Shown piece by piece: positions 1-6,979 of a stretch of DNA of 20,823 nucleotides. The notes below the pieces were generated by a model. The model had not been told where the DNA came from. It did not search any database and was given only the letters and a program-made list of their open reading frames with translations. The stretch's first letter is position 1; every line of letters starts with the position of its first letter. Where the stretch lies: the NCBI GenBank assembly GCA_016213425.1, contig JACRAI010000014.1:1-20823 (forward strand), read 5' to 3'. Made by a program: the position numbers and the translations under genes. Source of the DNA: an archaeon (GTDB lineage Archaea > Nanobdellota > Nanobdellia > Woesearchaeales > ARS49).

Positions 1-795
1 AAATTATTGAAAGAAGAAGAGAAATCAAGAAAAGAAGAGTTATCTCTTAATGGTTTATCAATAGAGAATGCAAGAGTTAATGCAGAACTTTCAGCAGTAA
101 CTAATGAGTTTGGCCAGTATACAAATGTTCAATTGATTGATGATAAATCTGAAGAAGAACTCAAGAAATCAATACAAAACTTTGAAAGAACTATTGCAAC
201 AATAGGAAATGTTAATATGAAGGCTTTGGAAATTTATGATGTTGCAGAAAAAGAATATGGGGGCTTAATCGAGAAAAAAGACAGTTTATCAAAAGAAAAA
301 GGAGATATAATGAATTTAATGCAAGAAATAGAAGGAAGCAAATCTGAATTGTTCAAACAAACTTTCGATGTTGTAAATAAAAATTTCCAAGATATATTCT
401 TAAAATTGTCCTCTAAAGGTCAAGCGTATCTTGAGCTAGAAAATCAAGAAAAAATATTTGAAGAAGGATTAAAAATTAAGGTAAAACTAACTGGAGATAA
501 ATTTTTAGACATAAGAAGCTTGAGTGGTGGAGAAAAAACAATGACTGCGTTGGCATTCTTATTTGCAATACAAGAACACGAGCCTGCAAGCTTTTACATA
601 CTTGACGAAGTTGATGCGGCGCTTGACAAGAAAAATAGCAGTCTGCTCGCAAAATTAATCAAACAGTATTGTGATAGAGCGCAATATATAGTAATAAGCC
701 ACAATGATAATGTGCTTACAGAAGCAGATGTAATTTATGGTGTATCTATGAAGCCTGAGGTTGGAATCAGTCAAGTAGTAAGCTTGAAAATGTAG
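1..795 (+). CDS. smc: SMC chromosome segregation ATPase, C-terminal part (5' partial)
   Basis: This is the C-terminal end of an SMC-family ATPase; the reading frame is open to the first base, so the gene begins upstream and the TTG at base 7 is an internal codon. The first third is charged and heptad-like, as expected for the end of the coiled-coil arm. It is followed by the ABC head half: the signature LSGGEK at 520-537 and a Walker B FYILDEVDAALD from base 592, ending with a VISHND switch region. SMC dimers clamp DNA and, with ScpA/ScpB-type partners, organise and segregate the chromosome. The length of the visible head agrees with an intact C-terminus. The deacetylase gene starts one base after the stop, so they are probably co-transcribed. 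Rad50 is less likely because no zinc hook or Rad50-type tail is seen, though the hinge is outside the window. Confidence 0.93.
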   Translation, partial: KLLKEEEKSRKEELSLNGLSIENARVNAELSAVTNEFGQYTNVQLIDDKSEEELKKSIQNFERTIATIGNVNMKALEIYDVAEKEYGGLIEKKDSLSKEKGDIMNLMQEIEGSKSELFKQTFDVVNKNFQDIFLKLSSKGQAYLELENQEKIFEEGLKIKVKLTGDKFLDIRSLSGGEKTMTALAFLFAIQEHEPASFYILDEVDAALDKKNSSLLAKLIKQYCDRAQYIVISHNDNVLTEADVIYGVSMKPEVGISQVVSLKM

Positions 796-796
796 A

Positions 797-1450
797 ATGA
801 AAAAAGAAAAAATTCTAGTTCTATGTGCTCACAATGATGATCAAATAATTGGGTGCGGAGGTACTTTTGCCAAATACGTGGGTGAAGGCAAAATAGTGAA
901 GACTGTGATTTTTTCTTTCGGAGAAAGCAGTCATCCACACTTCAAGCCAGAAATAATAAAAAAAGAAAGAGTTAAAGAAGCAATAGAGTCTGACAGAGTT
1001 TTGGGTGGAAAAAAGATAACTTTTCTAGGCTTAAAAGATGCACATTTCAAGCAGGAAATTAAAGAAAAAAACATTAAAGAAAAATTAATTGCTCTTATTG
1101 ATAAAGAAAAACCTGACAAAATATTCACTCATAGTGACGATGATTTTCATCCGGATCATAATGAAGTTTATTTTCTTGTTAAACAATTAGTTGAAGAGGG
1201 CAGCGTTAACTGTGATGTTTACTTGTTTGATGTTTGGAATGTTGTAAAATTAAAAAAAAGAAACTTGCCTAAACTTGTGGTTGATATAAGTGATACTTAT
1301 AAAATAAAAGTCAAAGCCTTGCAAGAACACAAAACACAATATAATCTTCCCGGAATAATAGGACTAAGATGGAAAATGTTCATGAATGCTTTAATTCAAG
1401 GCTGGAATCATGGATGTAAATACGCAGAGGTTTTTTACAAGCTCAAATGA
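797..1450 (+). CDS. PIG-L/LmbE-family zinc-dependent deacetylase
   Basis: This 217-residue protein belongs to the PIG-L (LmbE-like) family, which removes N-acetyl groups from GlcNAc-type sugars linked to lipids or small molecules, such as GlcNAc-PI or the precursors of mycothiol and bacillithiol. The N-terminal motif is AHNDDQ at residues 11-16, where the family usually has AHPDDE; H12, D14 and D15 are kept as metal ligands and base, while P and E are replaced by N and Q. The second motif HPDHNEV (118-124) supplies the other zinc histidine. The ATG lies one base after the SMC stop, and the gene overlaps the next one by four bases (ATGA). Being coupled to a glycosyltransferase suggests that the two make or modify a glycoconjugate with a free amino sugar. 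The exact substrate cannot be read from the sequence. Confidence 0.87.
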   Translation: MKKEKILVLCAHNDDQIIGCGGTFAKYVGEGKIVKTVIFSFGESSHPHFKPEIIKKERVKEAIESDRVLGGKKITFLGLKDAHFKQEIKEKNIKEKLIALIDKEKPDKIFTHSDDDFHPDHNEVYFLVKQLVEEGSVNCDVYLFDVWNVVKLKKRNLPKLVVDISDTYKIKVKALQEHKTQYNLPGIIGLRWKMFMNALIQGWNHGCKYAEVFYKLK

Positions 1451-2550
1451 GAACGATCCTTATTTCTTCTGATTGCTTTCTGCCTAGATGGGATGGTATA
1501 GCAAAATTTTTGTCAGAACTTATTCCTGAAATAAATGATGAATTCAAAATAATTCTTGCAATTCCAGATTTTGGCAGAATTCCTAAATATAAAAATGTTG
1601 AAGTTCACAAGTTTCCTTTAATAAAAATACAGTTTGGAGATATTTTTTTTTCAAAAGTTAACAATTTTGAGATAAAAGATTTGGTTGAACGATGTGATTT
1701 TGTTTTTAACCAAACTTTGGGGCCCATAGGAATGAAAGCAATAAAATACGCCAAAAAAATTAACAAACCAGTTATAGGTTACGTGCACAGCCTTGATTGG
1801 GAGTTAGCGAGCGAAGGAGTTAAATATTTTAAATTGCCAGTAAAAATTTTTATGAAGCTGTTAGTTAGAAAGCTTTACAATAAATGTAATCTTTTATTGC
1901 TTCCTTCAAAAGAAATGGAGGACCTGTTAACAGTTCAAGGAATCAGATCAAAAAAAGATATTGTGAAATTAGGAGTTGACACTAAGCGTTTCAAACCTGC
2001 AAATAGAACTAGTGCAAAGAAAAAAATAGGTCTTAATCCTTCAGATTTTGTGATAGGATTTTGTGGTCGTTTAAGCAGGGAAAAAGATTTACCTACATTA
2101 TTTGAAGCTTTTAAAAAAGTTAACAAGAAATACAAAAACACGAAATTATTGATCATAGGTGAAGGACCTCAAAGAGAAAACTTAAAACATCCTAATGTGA
2201 TCTTGAAAGGATCAAAAAATAATGTTGTTCCTTATCTTCAAGCAATGGATGTTTATGTTTTACCTTCTTTAACTGAAACTAGCAGTCTTTCAACAATGGA
2301 AGCAATGAGTTGCGGCTTACCAGTAATTGTAACTCCTGTCGGCAACATAAAGGAATATGTAATTGATAAAGAAACAGGATTATTGTTTCCCAGAGGGGAC
2401 GTTAATAATTTGAAAGATAAAATCAAATATTTGATGAAGCGTGAAGAATTAAGAACACAATTGGGAATTGCTGCCAGAAAAAAAATTCAAGAAAGACATG
2501 ATTGGAAGAATACTGTGACAGAAATTAAAAGAATACTGATGGAATTTTAA
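1447..2550 (+). CDS. Glycosyltransferase family 4 (GT-B fold)
   Basis: This 367-residue protein has the layout of a GT4 retaining glycosyltransferase. An N-terminal acceptor domain (about residues 1-170) starts with a Rossmann strand, RTILISSDCFLPRWDG. The C-terminal nucleotide-sugar domain begins near 200 with the conserved GRLSREKDL (208-215) and carries the EX7E motif with E277 and E285, followed by GLPVIVTPVGN. It transfers a sugar from an NDP-sugar to a lipid or glycan acceptor at the cytoplasmic face of the membrane. The start codon overlaps the deacetylase stop, which indicates translational coupling and a shared pathway. No transmembrane segment is present. The acceptor and sugar are unknown; phosphatidylinositol- or phosphoglycolipid-type acceptors are plausible from the PIG-L pairing, but this is inference. 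Confidence 0.9.
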   Translation: MRTILISSDCFLPRWDGIAKFLSELIPEINDEFKIILAIPDFGRIPKYKNVEVHKFPLIKIQFGDIFFSKVNNFEIKDLVERCDFVFNQTLGPIGMKAIKYAKKINKPVIGYVHSLDWELASEGVKYFKLPVKIFMKLLVRKLYNKCNLLLLPSKEMEDLLTVQGIRSKKDIVKLGVDTKRFKPANRTSAKKKIGLNPSDFVIGFCGRLSREKDLPTLFEAFKKVNKKYKNTKLLIIGEGPQRENLKHPNVILKGSKNNVVPYLQAMDVYVLPSLTETSSLSTMEAMSCGLPVIVTPVGNIKEYVIDKETGLLFPRGDVNNLKDKIKYLMKREELRTQLGIAARKKIQERHDWKNTVTEIKRILMEF

Positions 2551-2603
2551 TCAAACTGTGTTCATCTAGTTTTTTCAGGTGTGTCTTTAATTATTTTTAT
2601 CGG

Positions 2604-2776
2604 TTTTACTCGCGTAACGCTCGATTAGACTCTCAGCTGTCCTGCAAATTAACAATTTACTTTTAGGCAGGGCGTCTTCAAAAAGTATTGTGCAAATTCT
2701 TATGAAGACTCGCCAACAAGAGTAAACTTTTATTTTTTGGCGAGTCTGAAAGAAAAATCGAATGAAATGAGTGAAA
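2604..2776 (+). repeat. Double-hairpin intergenic repeat, copy A
   Basis: First of four related elements in this window. The ends are an imperfect inverted repeat: TTTTACTC at 2604-2611 against GAGTGAAA at 2769-2776, with a further TCGATT match inside. Hairpin 1 pairs TGTCCTGC (2638-2645) with GCAGGGCG (2667-2674), using two G-U pairs; its 21-base loop ends in TTTTAG. Hairpin 2 pairs AGACTCGCCAA (2706-2716) perfectly with TTGGCGAGTCT (2737-2747). The element lies between the convergent ends of the glycosyltransferase gene and the DUF5989-like gene and fills most of this gap. It encodes no transposase. Confidence 0.88.
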
Positions 2777-2842
2777 CTGCTAATAAATAAAATTTTAAAC
2801 GAATTTGCTTAAACTAATTCATAAAAATAAAAAAAGTTTGCA

Positions 2843-3001
2843 TTAAAATAATGCGTATATGAATGGGCTTACATAACTGCTTTGGCCGAATATTATTAAT
2901 ACTCCGACAAATACTAGCATTAAGACTATTGGTAACAGCCACCATTTTTTTCTTTCATTCAAGAAAGCCCAAAAATCACTCAATAGTTGAAATCTTGTCA
3001 T
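2843..3001 (-). CDS. DUF5989-like single-span membrane protein
   Basis: This 52-residue protein has a short amphipathic N-terminus, the motif FLNERKKWWLLP, one hydrophobic helix and the ending SPFIYALF. That pattern matches the DUF5989 family, small membrane proteins found beside NodU/CmcH-type carbamoyltransferases and SxtJ genes in many biosynthetic and surface clusters. The frame is open upstream to an ATG at 3049, but the ATG at 3001 is preferred: it gives the normal family length and has TATAAAAA at 3024-3031, centred about 26 bases upstream, as in leaderless archaeal genes. Its usual partners are about 6.4 kb away (9416-11406), on the same strand. The function is unknown; a membrane scaffold for the carbamoyltransferase would be a guess. 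Confidence 0.78.
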   Translation of the reverse strand: MTRFQLLSDFWAFLNERKKWWLLPIVLMLVFVGVLIIFGQSSYVSPFIYALF

Positions 3002-3023
3002 GACTGATTGAATTAAACAGTTA

Positions 3024-3061
3024 TTTTTATATTTTTCTATTTTTGTCAATAACTTAATAAA
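3024..3061. promoter_or_regulatory. Divergent TATA boxes for the genes at 3001 (-) and 3083 (+)
   Basis: On the minus strand TATAAAAA (3024-3031) is centred about 26 bases before the ATG at 3001. On the plus strand TTAATAAA (3054-3061) is centred about 26 bases before the GTG at 3083. Both distances fit leaderless archaeal transcripts starting at the start codon. Confidence 0.55.
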
Positions 3062-3082
3062 GATAAATTAGGCCGTATTTTT

Positions 3083-3379
3083 GTGTACACAAAAGAACAA
3101 GCTAAAAAATTATTAGAATTGATAGTTGTTGATAAGCGTAAAAAGCCAACTTATTTATCAAAAGATTTGTTATCAACTGAAGAGCTAATTTTAACTTCTG
3201 GAGAAAAAATTAAGTCTACGTATGAAACATTCTGGTTAGGCTTCATAGATGAACAACCACAAGTTAAATGGGCTCACAAATGCAAATATATTTTCATTCA
3301 CAGGGATACAGGCCAGTTTTATGAATTAAAACAAAAATGGCCTTTGAAAGAAGCAAATGATTTGTTGGATTTGCTGTGA
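3083..3379 (+). CDS. Small conserved-looking soluble protein of unknown function
   Basis: This 98-residue protein starts at a GTG, supported by a TATA-like TTAATAAA at 3054-3061 and no ribosome site, which fits leaderless translation. It has an N-terminal helix (YTKEQAKKLLELI), then alternating strands with a Trp- and His-containing core: FWLGFIDEQP, VKWAHKCKYIF and IHRDTGQFYEL, ending in a short helix. There is no membrane segment or signal peptide. The layout resembles a small alpha/beta domain of the kind seen in uncharacterised bacterial and archaeal proteins, with a DxxP-x-xxWxHxCxY-type pattern, but I cannot name the family. It is divergent from the DUF5989-like gene and is followed by two tiny membrane-protein genes with their own promoter. 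Confidence 0.7.
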   Translation: MYTKEQAKKLLELIVVDKRKKPTYLSKDLLSTEELILTSGEKIKSTYETFWLGFIDEQPQVKWAHKCKYIFIHRDTGQFYELKQKWPLKEANDLLDLL

Positions 3380-3399
3380 ACGATATTTTGATAGAAATA

Positions 3400-3407
3400 T
3401 TTAAATA
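3400..3407 (+). promoter_or_regulatory. TATA box for the 37-residue gene
   Basis: TTTAAATA is centred about 26 bases upstream of the ATG at 3430, and no ribosome-binding sequence lies between, so a leaderless transcript is predicted. Confidence 0.55.
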
Positions 3408-3429
3408 AACTAACAACTTTCATATTTGT

Positions 3430-3543
3430 ATGGAATATAAAAAACTAACTGGTGTTGAAAAGGTTATTGTAGCTCTAAATGTGGTTTCCATTGTAGCTGC
3501 CACAGCGTTGTTCATAATTGTAACATTAAGAATTCTAGGATGA
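3430..3543 (+). CDS. 37-residue single-span membrane protein
   Basis: A short open frame of 37 codons runs from an ATG at 3430 to a TGA at 3541-3543. The product has a charged start (MEYKKLTGVEK), one strongly hydrophobic helix from about residue 12 to 33, and a short RILG tail. Two features argue that it is real: TTTAAATA at the correct leaderless distance, and a four-base ATGA overlap with the next small membrane-protein gene. It may form a two-component membrane complex with that neighbour. I do not recognise a family. Confidence 0.62.
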   Translation: MEYKKLTGVEKVIVALNVVSIVAATALFIIVTLRILG

Positions 3544-3725
3544 ACAAAAAAATAAAATTACTTCAGCAATTTACTACAATTATAGATTATTTGTCCTTGA
3601 TGTATTTCTCTGTACAAACCGTAAATGAAGGAACAAGTGATTTAGTGTCTCTGTGGTTGGTGTATATAATAGTAGTTTCAAGGCTTCTTGAAATGATTTA
3701 TACTATTTTAAGAAAGTATGAATAA
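3540..3725 (+). CDS. 61-residue small membrane protein
   Basis: This 61-residue protein overlaps the preceding 37-residue gene by four bases (ATGA), so the two are translationally coupled. It has a basic N-terminus (MNKKIKLLQQF), a first hydrophobic stretch around residues 12-26 and a clear helix around residues 36-55 (SLWLVYIIVVSRLLEMIY), ending in a basic tail. There is no recognisable motif or signal peptide. It ends five bases before the convergent PhoU-family gene. Pairs of tiny membrane proteins can be toxin, holin-like or scaffold elements, but nothing here decides the function. Confidence 0.6.
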   Translation: MNKKIKLLQQFTTIIDYLSLMYFSVQTVNEGTSDLVSLWLVYIIVVSRLLEMIYTILRKYE

Positions 3726-3729
3726 AACT

Positions 3730-4647
3730 TTAATACTCCAAAGCAACAGTTGGTTCAACCATTTCAAAAATCATTTGGCAAATAGACATTATGTAATGTA
3801 TAATCATTAGTTCTTCTTTGGAAAAATTCTTGTAATTCTTATTGCTTGTCTGAATTATATCTGTTCTTATTTTATCGATTGTTTTTGCTTTTTCTTTATC
3901 AAACTTGTAAAATAATTCATGATATAATCTTAACATCTTACCTAATGTTTCATATAAATCTATAATTTGCTTAGAAACCTTCAAATTTTTATTTTGCATC
4001 AAGAAATCAAACAAGTACTTGTATTGATCTGCTAATTGCTCTAATTTTTCAACAATCAAATACATAAAATGCATTCTTTCAGGCTTTTTGAATCCTAATT
4101 TACTTAAAGATCTAATACAAATAGCAGTGAAACGATTATTGCTTTCTTCCAAAAATCTTAAAGGCTTAAGCTCTTCATACTTTTGAGATTTAATAATAGG
4201 TAAAGATTCTTCAGCCATTTGAAGCAACAAATAAAAAACTCTTTTCAATGCAGGATCAAATTTATCTCTATCAACCCCTTCAATATCTTGAAGCACACAA
4301 AAATTTCTTGATTGATCAAAAATTTCCAAACCACTCATTTCTTTGCCTAAACAATTCTGAATTTCATTCAAAGAAGCTGTGTCTTGAAATTTAGCTTTAA
4401 TCTCGTCGTATCCTGCTTTGTAAAACGCTTCAAGAAACCTTGACAAGTAAGGGCCGAACTTATTTATTTCAATTTCAATAGATTTCTTTTCAGGTTCAGA
4501 AGCAGATAAAATCCTTAATTGATCTCCTTTAATCTCTACTTCAACCTCGTCCCCTTTCTTAAGACTATTCTGCTTAGCCCACGGAGCAGGCAAAGATACC
4601 ATTAATGTAGCCGCCCCTTGCTGAACTATCTTTCTACGCATATCCAT
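3730..4647 (-). CDS. PhoU-family regulator with N-terminal AbrB/SpoVT domain
   Basis: This 305-residue protein starts with an AbrB-like swapped-hairpin DNA-binding domain (about residues 3-48): RRKIVQQGAATLMVSLPAPW followed by LKKGDEVEVEI. The rest is helical, with the repeated-helix pattern of PhoU domains (about 90-300). In archaea such fusions are annotated as phosphate uptake regulators, where PhoU senses the transporter or metal-phosphate status and the AbrB head binds DNA. No Pst transporter is nearby, so the target here is unclear. The gene is divergent from the glycine-rich membrane-protein operon and shares a 150-base AT-rich intergenic region with repeated GTTTATAC motifs, so it may regulate that operon and itself. 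ATG at 4647 is taken as start; ATG at 4641 is also possible. A TTTATATA-type box near 4664-4672 fits leaderless transcription. Confidence 0.85.
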   Translation of the reverse strand: MDMRRKIVQQGAATLMVSLPAPWAKQNSLKKGDEVEVEIKGDQLRILSASEPEKKSIEIEINKFGPYLSRFLEAFYKAGYDEIKAKFQDTASLNEIQNCLGKEMSGLEIFDQSRNFCVLQDIEGVDRDKFDPALKRVFYLLLQMAEESLPIIKSQKYEELKPLRFLEESNNRFTAICIRSLSKLGFKKPERMHFMYLIVEKLEQLADQYKYLFDFLMQNKNLKVSKQIIDLYETLGKMLRLYHELFYKFDKEKAKTIDKIRTDIIQTSNKNYKNFSKEELMIIHYIMSICQMIFEMVEPTVALEY

Positions 4648-4662
4648 GATTAAATTAGAACT

Positions 4663-4740
4663 AATATATAAATATTCTTATGGTTTATACAATTTATACT
4701 AGAATATAAACTATAAGAACAAAATATATATGGTTTATAC
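4663..4740. promoter_or_regulatory. Divergent promoter/operator region with repeated TATGGTTTATAC
   Basis: The direct repeat TATGGTTTATAC occurs at 4679-4690 and again at 4729-4740, starting exactly 50 bases apart (about five helical turns). GTTTATA (4683-4689) also forms an inverted pair with TATAAAC (4705-4711). Minus-strand TATA (4664-4672) and plus-strand AATATATA (4722-4730 region) elements are embedded here. The layout suits binding of the dimeric AbrB-type regulator encoded next door, but no binding is shown by sequence alone. Confidence 0.5.
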
Positions 4741-4800
4741 CTATTATATGTGTTATCAAAACAAAACGTGATCAAAACGATCATAACGGAGGAAAATAAA

Positions 4801-5184
4801 ATGGAAATGAAACAAAAAATAACGAATTTGGCTCTGGCACCTTTAGGAAATTCAAATACAATTGCAGGAGTTCTAGGTCTTACAGGAATCGCAATGGGAG
4901 CTTATCACGGGTACTGTGCTAGCAAAGGAGTGCCTGTCGGAGATATGGAAGTTACGCTAAATTATTGGCCTGCAGCGGCAAGCGGAGCATTCGGAGTAAT
5001 GGCTGGAACTGCATTAGGTCATATGTATCTTTGTATGGAAGGATTCATTGACAAGAAAAAACCTCAACATAAATTAGAAAAAATTCTCTGCGGATCTGCT
5101 GTTGGAGGATTAGCCGGAACAGCATACGGCGCAGGAGCAACTGCAGTTGGTTATGGCTTAGGATATTTAGCGGGAGGTATGTAA
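4801..5184 (+). CDS. Glycine-rich membrane protein with GYCxxKG motif, paralogue 1
   Basis: This 127-residue product is the first of four related proteins in one operon. The ATG at 4801 is chosen because GGAGG (4788-4792) lies eight bases upstream; an upstream in-frame TTG at 4750 has no such signal. Three Gly/Ala-rich hydrophobic segments can be seen (about 20-38, 54-76 and 97-125) with many small-residue spacings of the glycine-zipper kind. The signature GYCASKGVP (37-45) closes the first segment, and VGYGLGYLAGG (116-126) closes the last. A charged loop with DKKKPQHKLEK separates segments two and three. It is probably an oligomerising membrane protein. I do not recognise a named family, and its function is unknown. 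Confidence 0.78.
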   Translation: MEMKQKITNLALAPLGNSNTIAGVLGLTGIAMGAYHGYCASKGVPVGDMEVTLNYWPAAASGAFGVMAGTALGHMYLCMEGFIDKKKPQHKLEKILCGSAVGGLAGTAYGAGATAVGYGLGYLAGGM

Positions 5185-5185
5185 A

Positions 5186-5461
5186 ATGGATACAGATAAG
5201 TTAGATGGAATTGTTGCTTTGGCAACTGTTGGTTCAACAGTGCTAGGAAGTTTTGCTTACGGAATGATGGATGCAAAAGGAACTCCATTACCCGGAAAAG
5301 AATATGTAATTCCAGCAACTGCATTTGGCGCTTTTTATATGGGACAAAAATTTGGTCTGCCAGATAATGGTAGCGGTTTCGGAGGAACATACTTGATGGG
5401 AGCAGAAATAGTTGGAGCATCACTTTACGGTTTAGGATATTTAATAGGAAAGGTGAACTAA
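5186..5461 (+). CDS. Glycine-rich membrane protein, paralogue 2 (short, divergent)
   Basis: This 91-residue protein starts one base after the previous stop, with GGGAGG inside the end of the preceding gene acting as ribosome site, so it is coupled to it. It keeps the family plan in shortened form: a first hydrophobic segment (about 8-26), the reduced signature YGMMDAKGTP (25-34) where the usual GYC is lost, a middle segment around 43-54, and the C-terminal GASLYGLGYLIGK (77-89). The loop between segments two and three is short and Gly/Asn-rich. The loss of the cysteine marks it as the most divergent of the four. Its function is unknown. Confidence 0.72.
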   Translation: MDTDKLDGIVALATVGSTVLGSFAYGMMDAKGTPLPGKEYVIPATAFGAFYMGQKFGLPDNGSGFGGTYLMGAEIVGASLYGLGYLIGKVN

Positions 5462-5462
5462 A

Positions 5463-5834
5463 ATGAGTTTAGGAAAAGTAATTGATGCATTAAGTGTCCC
5501 AATAACGCATCCTGTTGCAACTTTTGCATTAACGAGTTTAGCGAGTGTTGCTGGAGGGGTGTATCTTGGTTACTGCAGTGCTAAAGGAACGGACGCAAAT
5601 TTAGAAAACGTTCTCAAGTATGGTCCTGCAGTAGCGCAAGGAACATTCGGTTTTCTTAGCACTGGACTTTTTGTGAGCTTACTTTACACAAGCAGTAACT
5701 CAGATTACAAAAGAGCGGCAGGAATTGGTACTTTTGCAACAATCGGCGGAGCAATGAGTGCAGGCATGGGCGCATTAGAAACTTTTGTAGGTTACTCGAT
5801 AGGTTATACTTTAGGACACATGGGGGCGAACTAA
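5463..5834 (+). CDS. Glycine-rich membrane protein with GYCxAKG motif, paralogue 3
   Basis: This 123-residue member carries GYCSAKGT (36-43), LKYGPAVAQG (51-60) and a C-terminal block ALETFVGYSIGYTLG (104-118). Those blocks match paralogue 4 closely (LKYGPAIAH and ILESLVGYGIGYAVG). Three hydrophobic segments are visible, at about 17-37, 53-76 and 86-118. An N-terminal amphipathic stretch ends in THP. The ATG follows the previous stop after one base, with AGGTGA (5450-5455) upstream, which also forms the KV codons at the end of paralogue 2. The operon organisation suggests the four paralogues are made together, perhaps as a hetero-oligomer in the membrane. Confidence 0.75.
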   Translation: MSLGKVIDALSVPITHPVATFALTSLASVAGGVYLGYCSAKGTDANLENVLKYGPAVAQGTFGFLSTGLFVSLLYTSSNSDYKRAAGIGTFATIGGAMSAGMGALETFVGYSIGYTLGHMGAN

Positions 5835-5877
5835 CTCTGAGAAAGTATGAAGATTTGTATGATTGGAGGTAAATAAA

Positions 5878-6927
5878 ATGAATAATGATAGTTTAGAACA
5901 AAAATTAAAGCAAAGAGAATTGTTGAGCTTAATTGGTAAGGATTCTAATGATAATAGTTTTGAAGTGAGGTATTATGATACTGGCCAGTTTTGGATTAAA
6001 GGAAAAAAGAAATCAGAGAAAAGATACATGGAATGCAAGAGAAGAATTAGTGAAGAAGTTTTTGAAGACTGCTATATTATCTATTCTCCGAGTCACGGGC
6101 TTGATTCCAGAGTTTATGATTCTGTAGGATGTATGAATGGTGGTACCGGAGTAATGGATGGTGCGGAAGAAATGTATTCGAGTGCTGTGCGCTTGCTGCA
6201 AGAAAAAGGATTGGATGTTGATCAATATACTGGAAAGCTTCAAGATAGAACTGCTGAAGAAGTTGCTATTGATGAATTTGTTGAGGACTTGCATAATATT
6301 TTTGCTTCAACAAAATGGAAAAAGCACGAACATCCTTTAGAATATCTTCCAGTTGTTCTTGCCGGTCATGGCAATATTCCTCCGTGGGCAGTATTTCATC
6401 CACAGTTTGCAGCACAGATTGCTAAAGATTTTGTTTTTCCCTTTCATGAAGAAACAGGGTTTAGTTTAAGCAAAGGAAGAAGAAAATTGGAAGAGCAAAA
6501 TTTAATAGAGAAAAATCCTGGAAAATATGTTTGTTTGTTGAAAAAAAACAGTTATGAAAGAGATAAGGATTTTGTGCAAGTGATAGATGCTTTCTTTTTT
6601 AAAAAAGAAAATCTTGATGCGTTCAAGAAAGGAGATTATAAAGTTGGCTCGAAAATTCCTTCAATGGAAGATACTGTTTTCGAAATAACTTATATTTTTG
6701 AGTGCGGAAAAAAGAGCGTTCACTTTAGTGAGCACAAGTTTGATATGGATTACTTGAGACGGGAAGGTTTGCTTGAAAGCAGGAATGGAGGAATGTATTT
6801 GAAAGTTGAAGATCTGAAAAAGAATGAAGAGGGAGAATTAATTCCTAGAAATTTTTGGATCTTGAACGAAAACTTTTTTAAGACTTTAGAAAGACGGGCG
6901 GACTTGCCTTTATACATACTAAAGTAG
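5878..6927 (+). CDS. Unrecognised 349-residue soluble protein of the glycine-rich-membrane-protein operon
   Basis: The ATG at 5878 is chosen because GGAGGT (5865-5870) is seven bases upstream; a TTG at 5863 lies in the ribosome site itself. The product is soluble, with no signal peptide or membrane helix. It has a beta-rich N-terminal part (FEVRYYDTGQFWIKG, about 28-42), a stretch rich in Cys, Gly and Ser (residues 65-94), and a central helical block with HPLEYLPVVLAGHGNIPPW (152-170). Two similar helix-plus-turn units follow, RKLEEQNLIEKNPGKYVCL (202-220) and YLRREGLLESRNGGMYLK (292-309), which look like degenerate winged-helix repeats. The second half is Phe/Lys-rich. I do not recognise a family. 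Its place between membrane paralogues 3 and 4 suggests it is a cytoplasmic partner or regulator of them. Confidence 0.72.
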   Translation: MNNDSLEQKLKQRELLSLIGKDSNDNSFEVRYYDTGQFWIKGKKKSEKRYMECKRRISEEVFEDCYIIYSPSHGLDSRVYDSVGCMNGGTGVMDGAEEMYSSAVRLLQEKGLDVDQYTGKLQDRTAEEVAIDEFVEDLHNIFASTKWKKHEHPLEYLPVVLAGHGNIPPWAVFHPQFAAQIAKDFVFPFHEETGFSLSKGRRKLEEQNLIEKNPGKYVCLLKKNSYERDKDFVQVIDAFFFKKENLDAFKKGDYKVGSKIPSMEDTVFEITYIFECGKKSVHFSEHKFDMDYLRREGLLESRNGGMYLKVEDLKKNEEGELIPRNFWILNENFFKTLERRADLPLYILK

Positions 6928-6948
6928 GTTTAAAAAAGTTGCTAAAGG

Positions 6949-6968
6949 TATATAAAACATACAGGAGG
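6949..6968 (+). promoter_or_regulatory. Possible internal promoter and ribosome site before paralogue 4
   Basis: TATATAAA (6949-6956) is centred about 27 bases before the ATG at 6980, and GGAGG (6964-6968) lies eleven bases before it. This 52-base gap is the largest within the operon. It could supply a second, nearly leaderless transcript, or the ATG may simply use the GGAGG on the long transcript. The sequence does not decide between them. Confidence 0.4.
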
Positions 6969-6979
6969 AATGAAATTAA

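Noticed and set aside
3002..3049. An upstream ATG at 3049 for the DUF5989-like gene
   Set aside because: It would add 16 residues foreign to the family and place the start upstream of the well-positioned TATA box.
4750..4800. An N-terminal extension of the first glycine-rich protein from a TTG at 4750
   Set aside because: The strong GGAGG eight bases before the ATG at 4801 lies within the extension and marks the later start.
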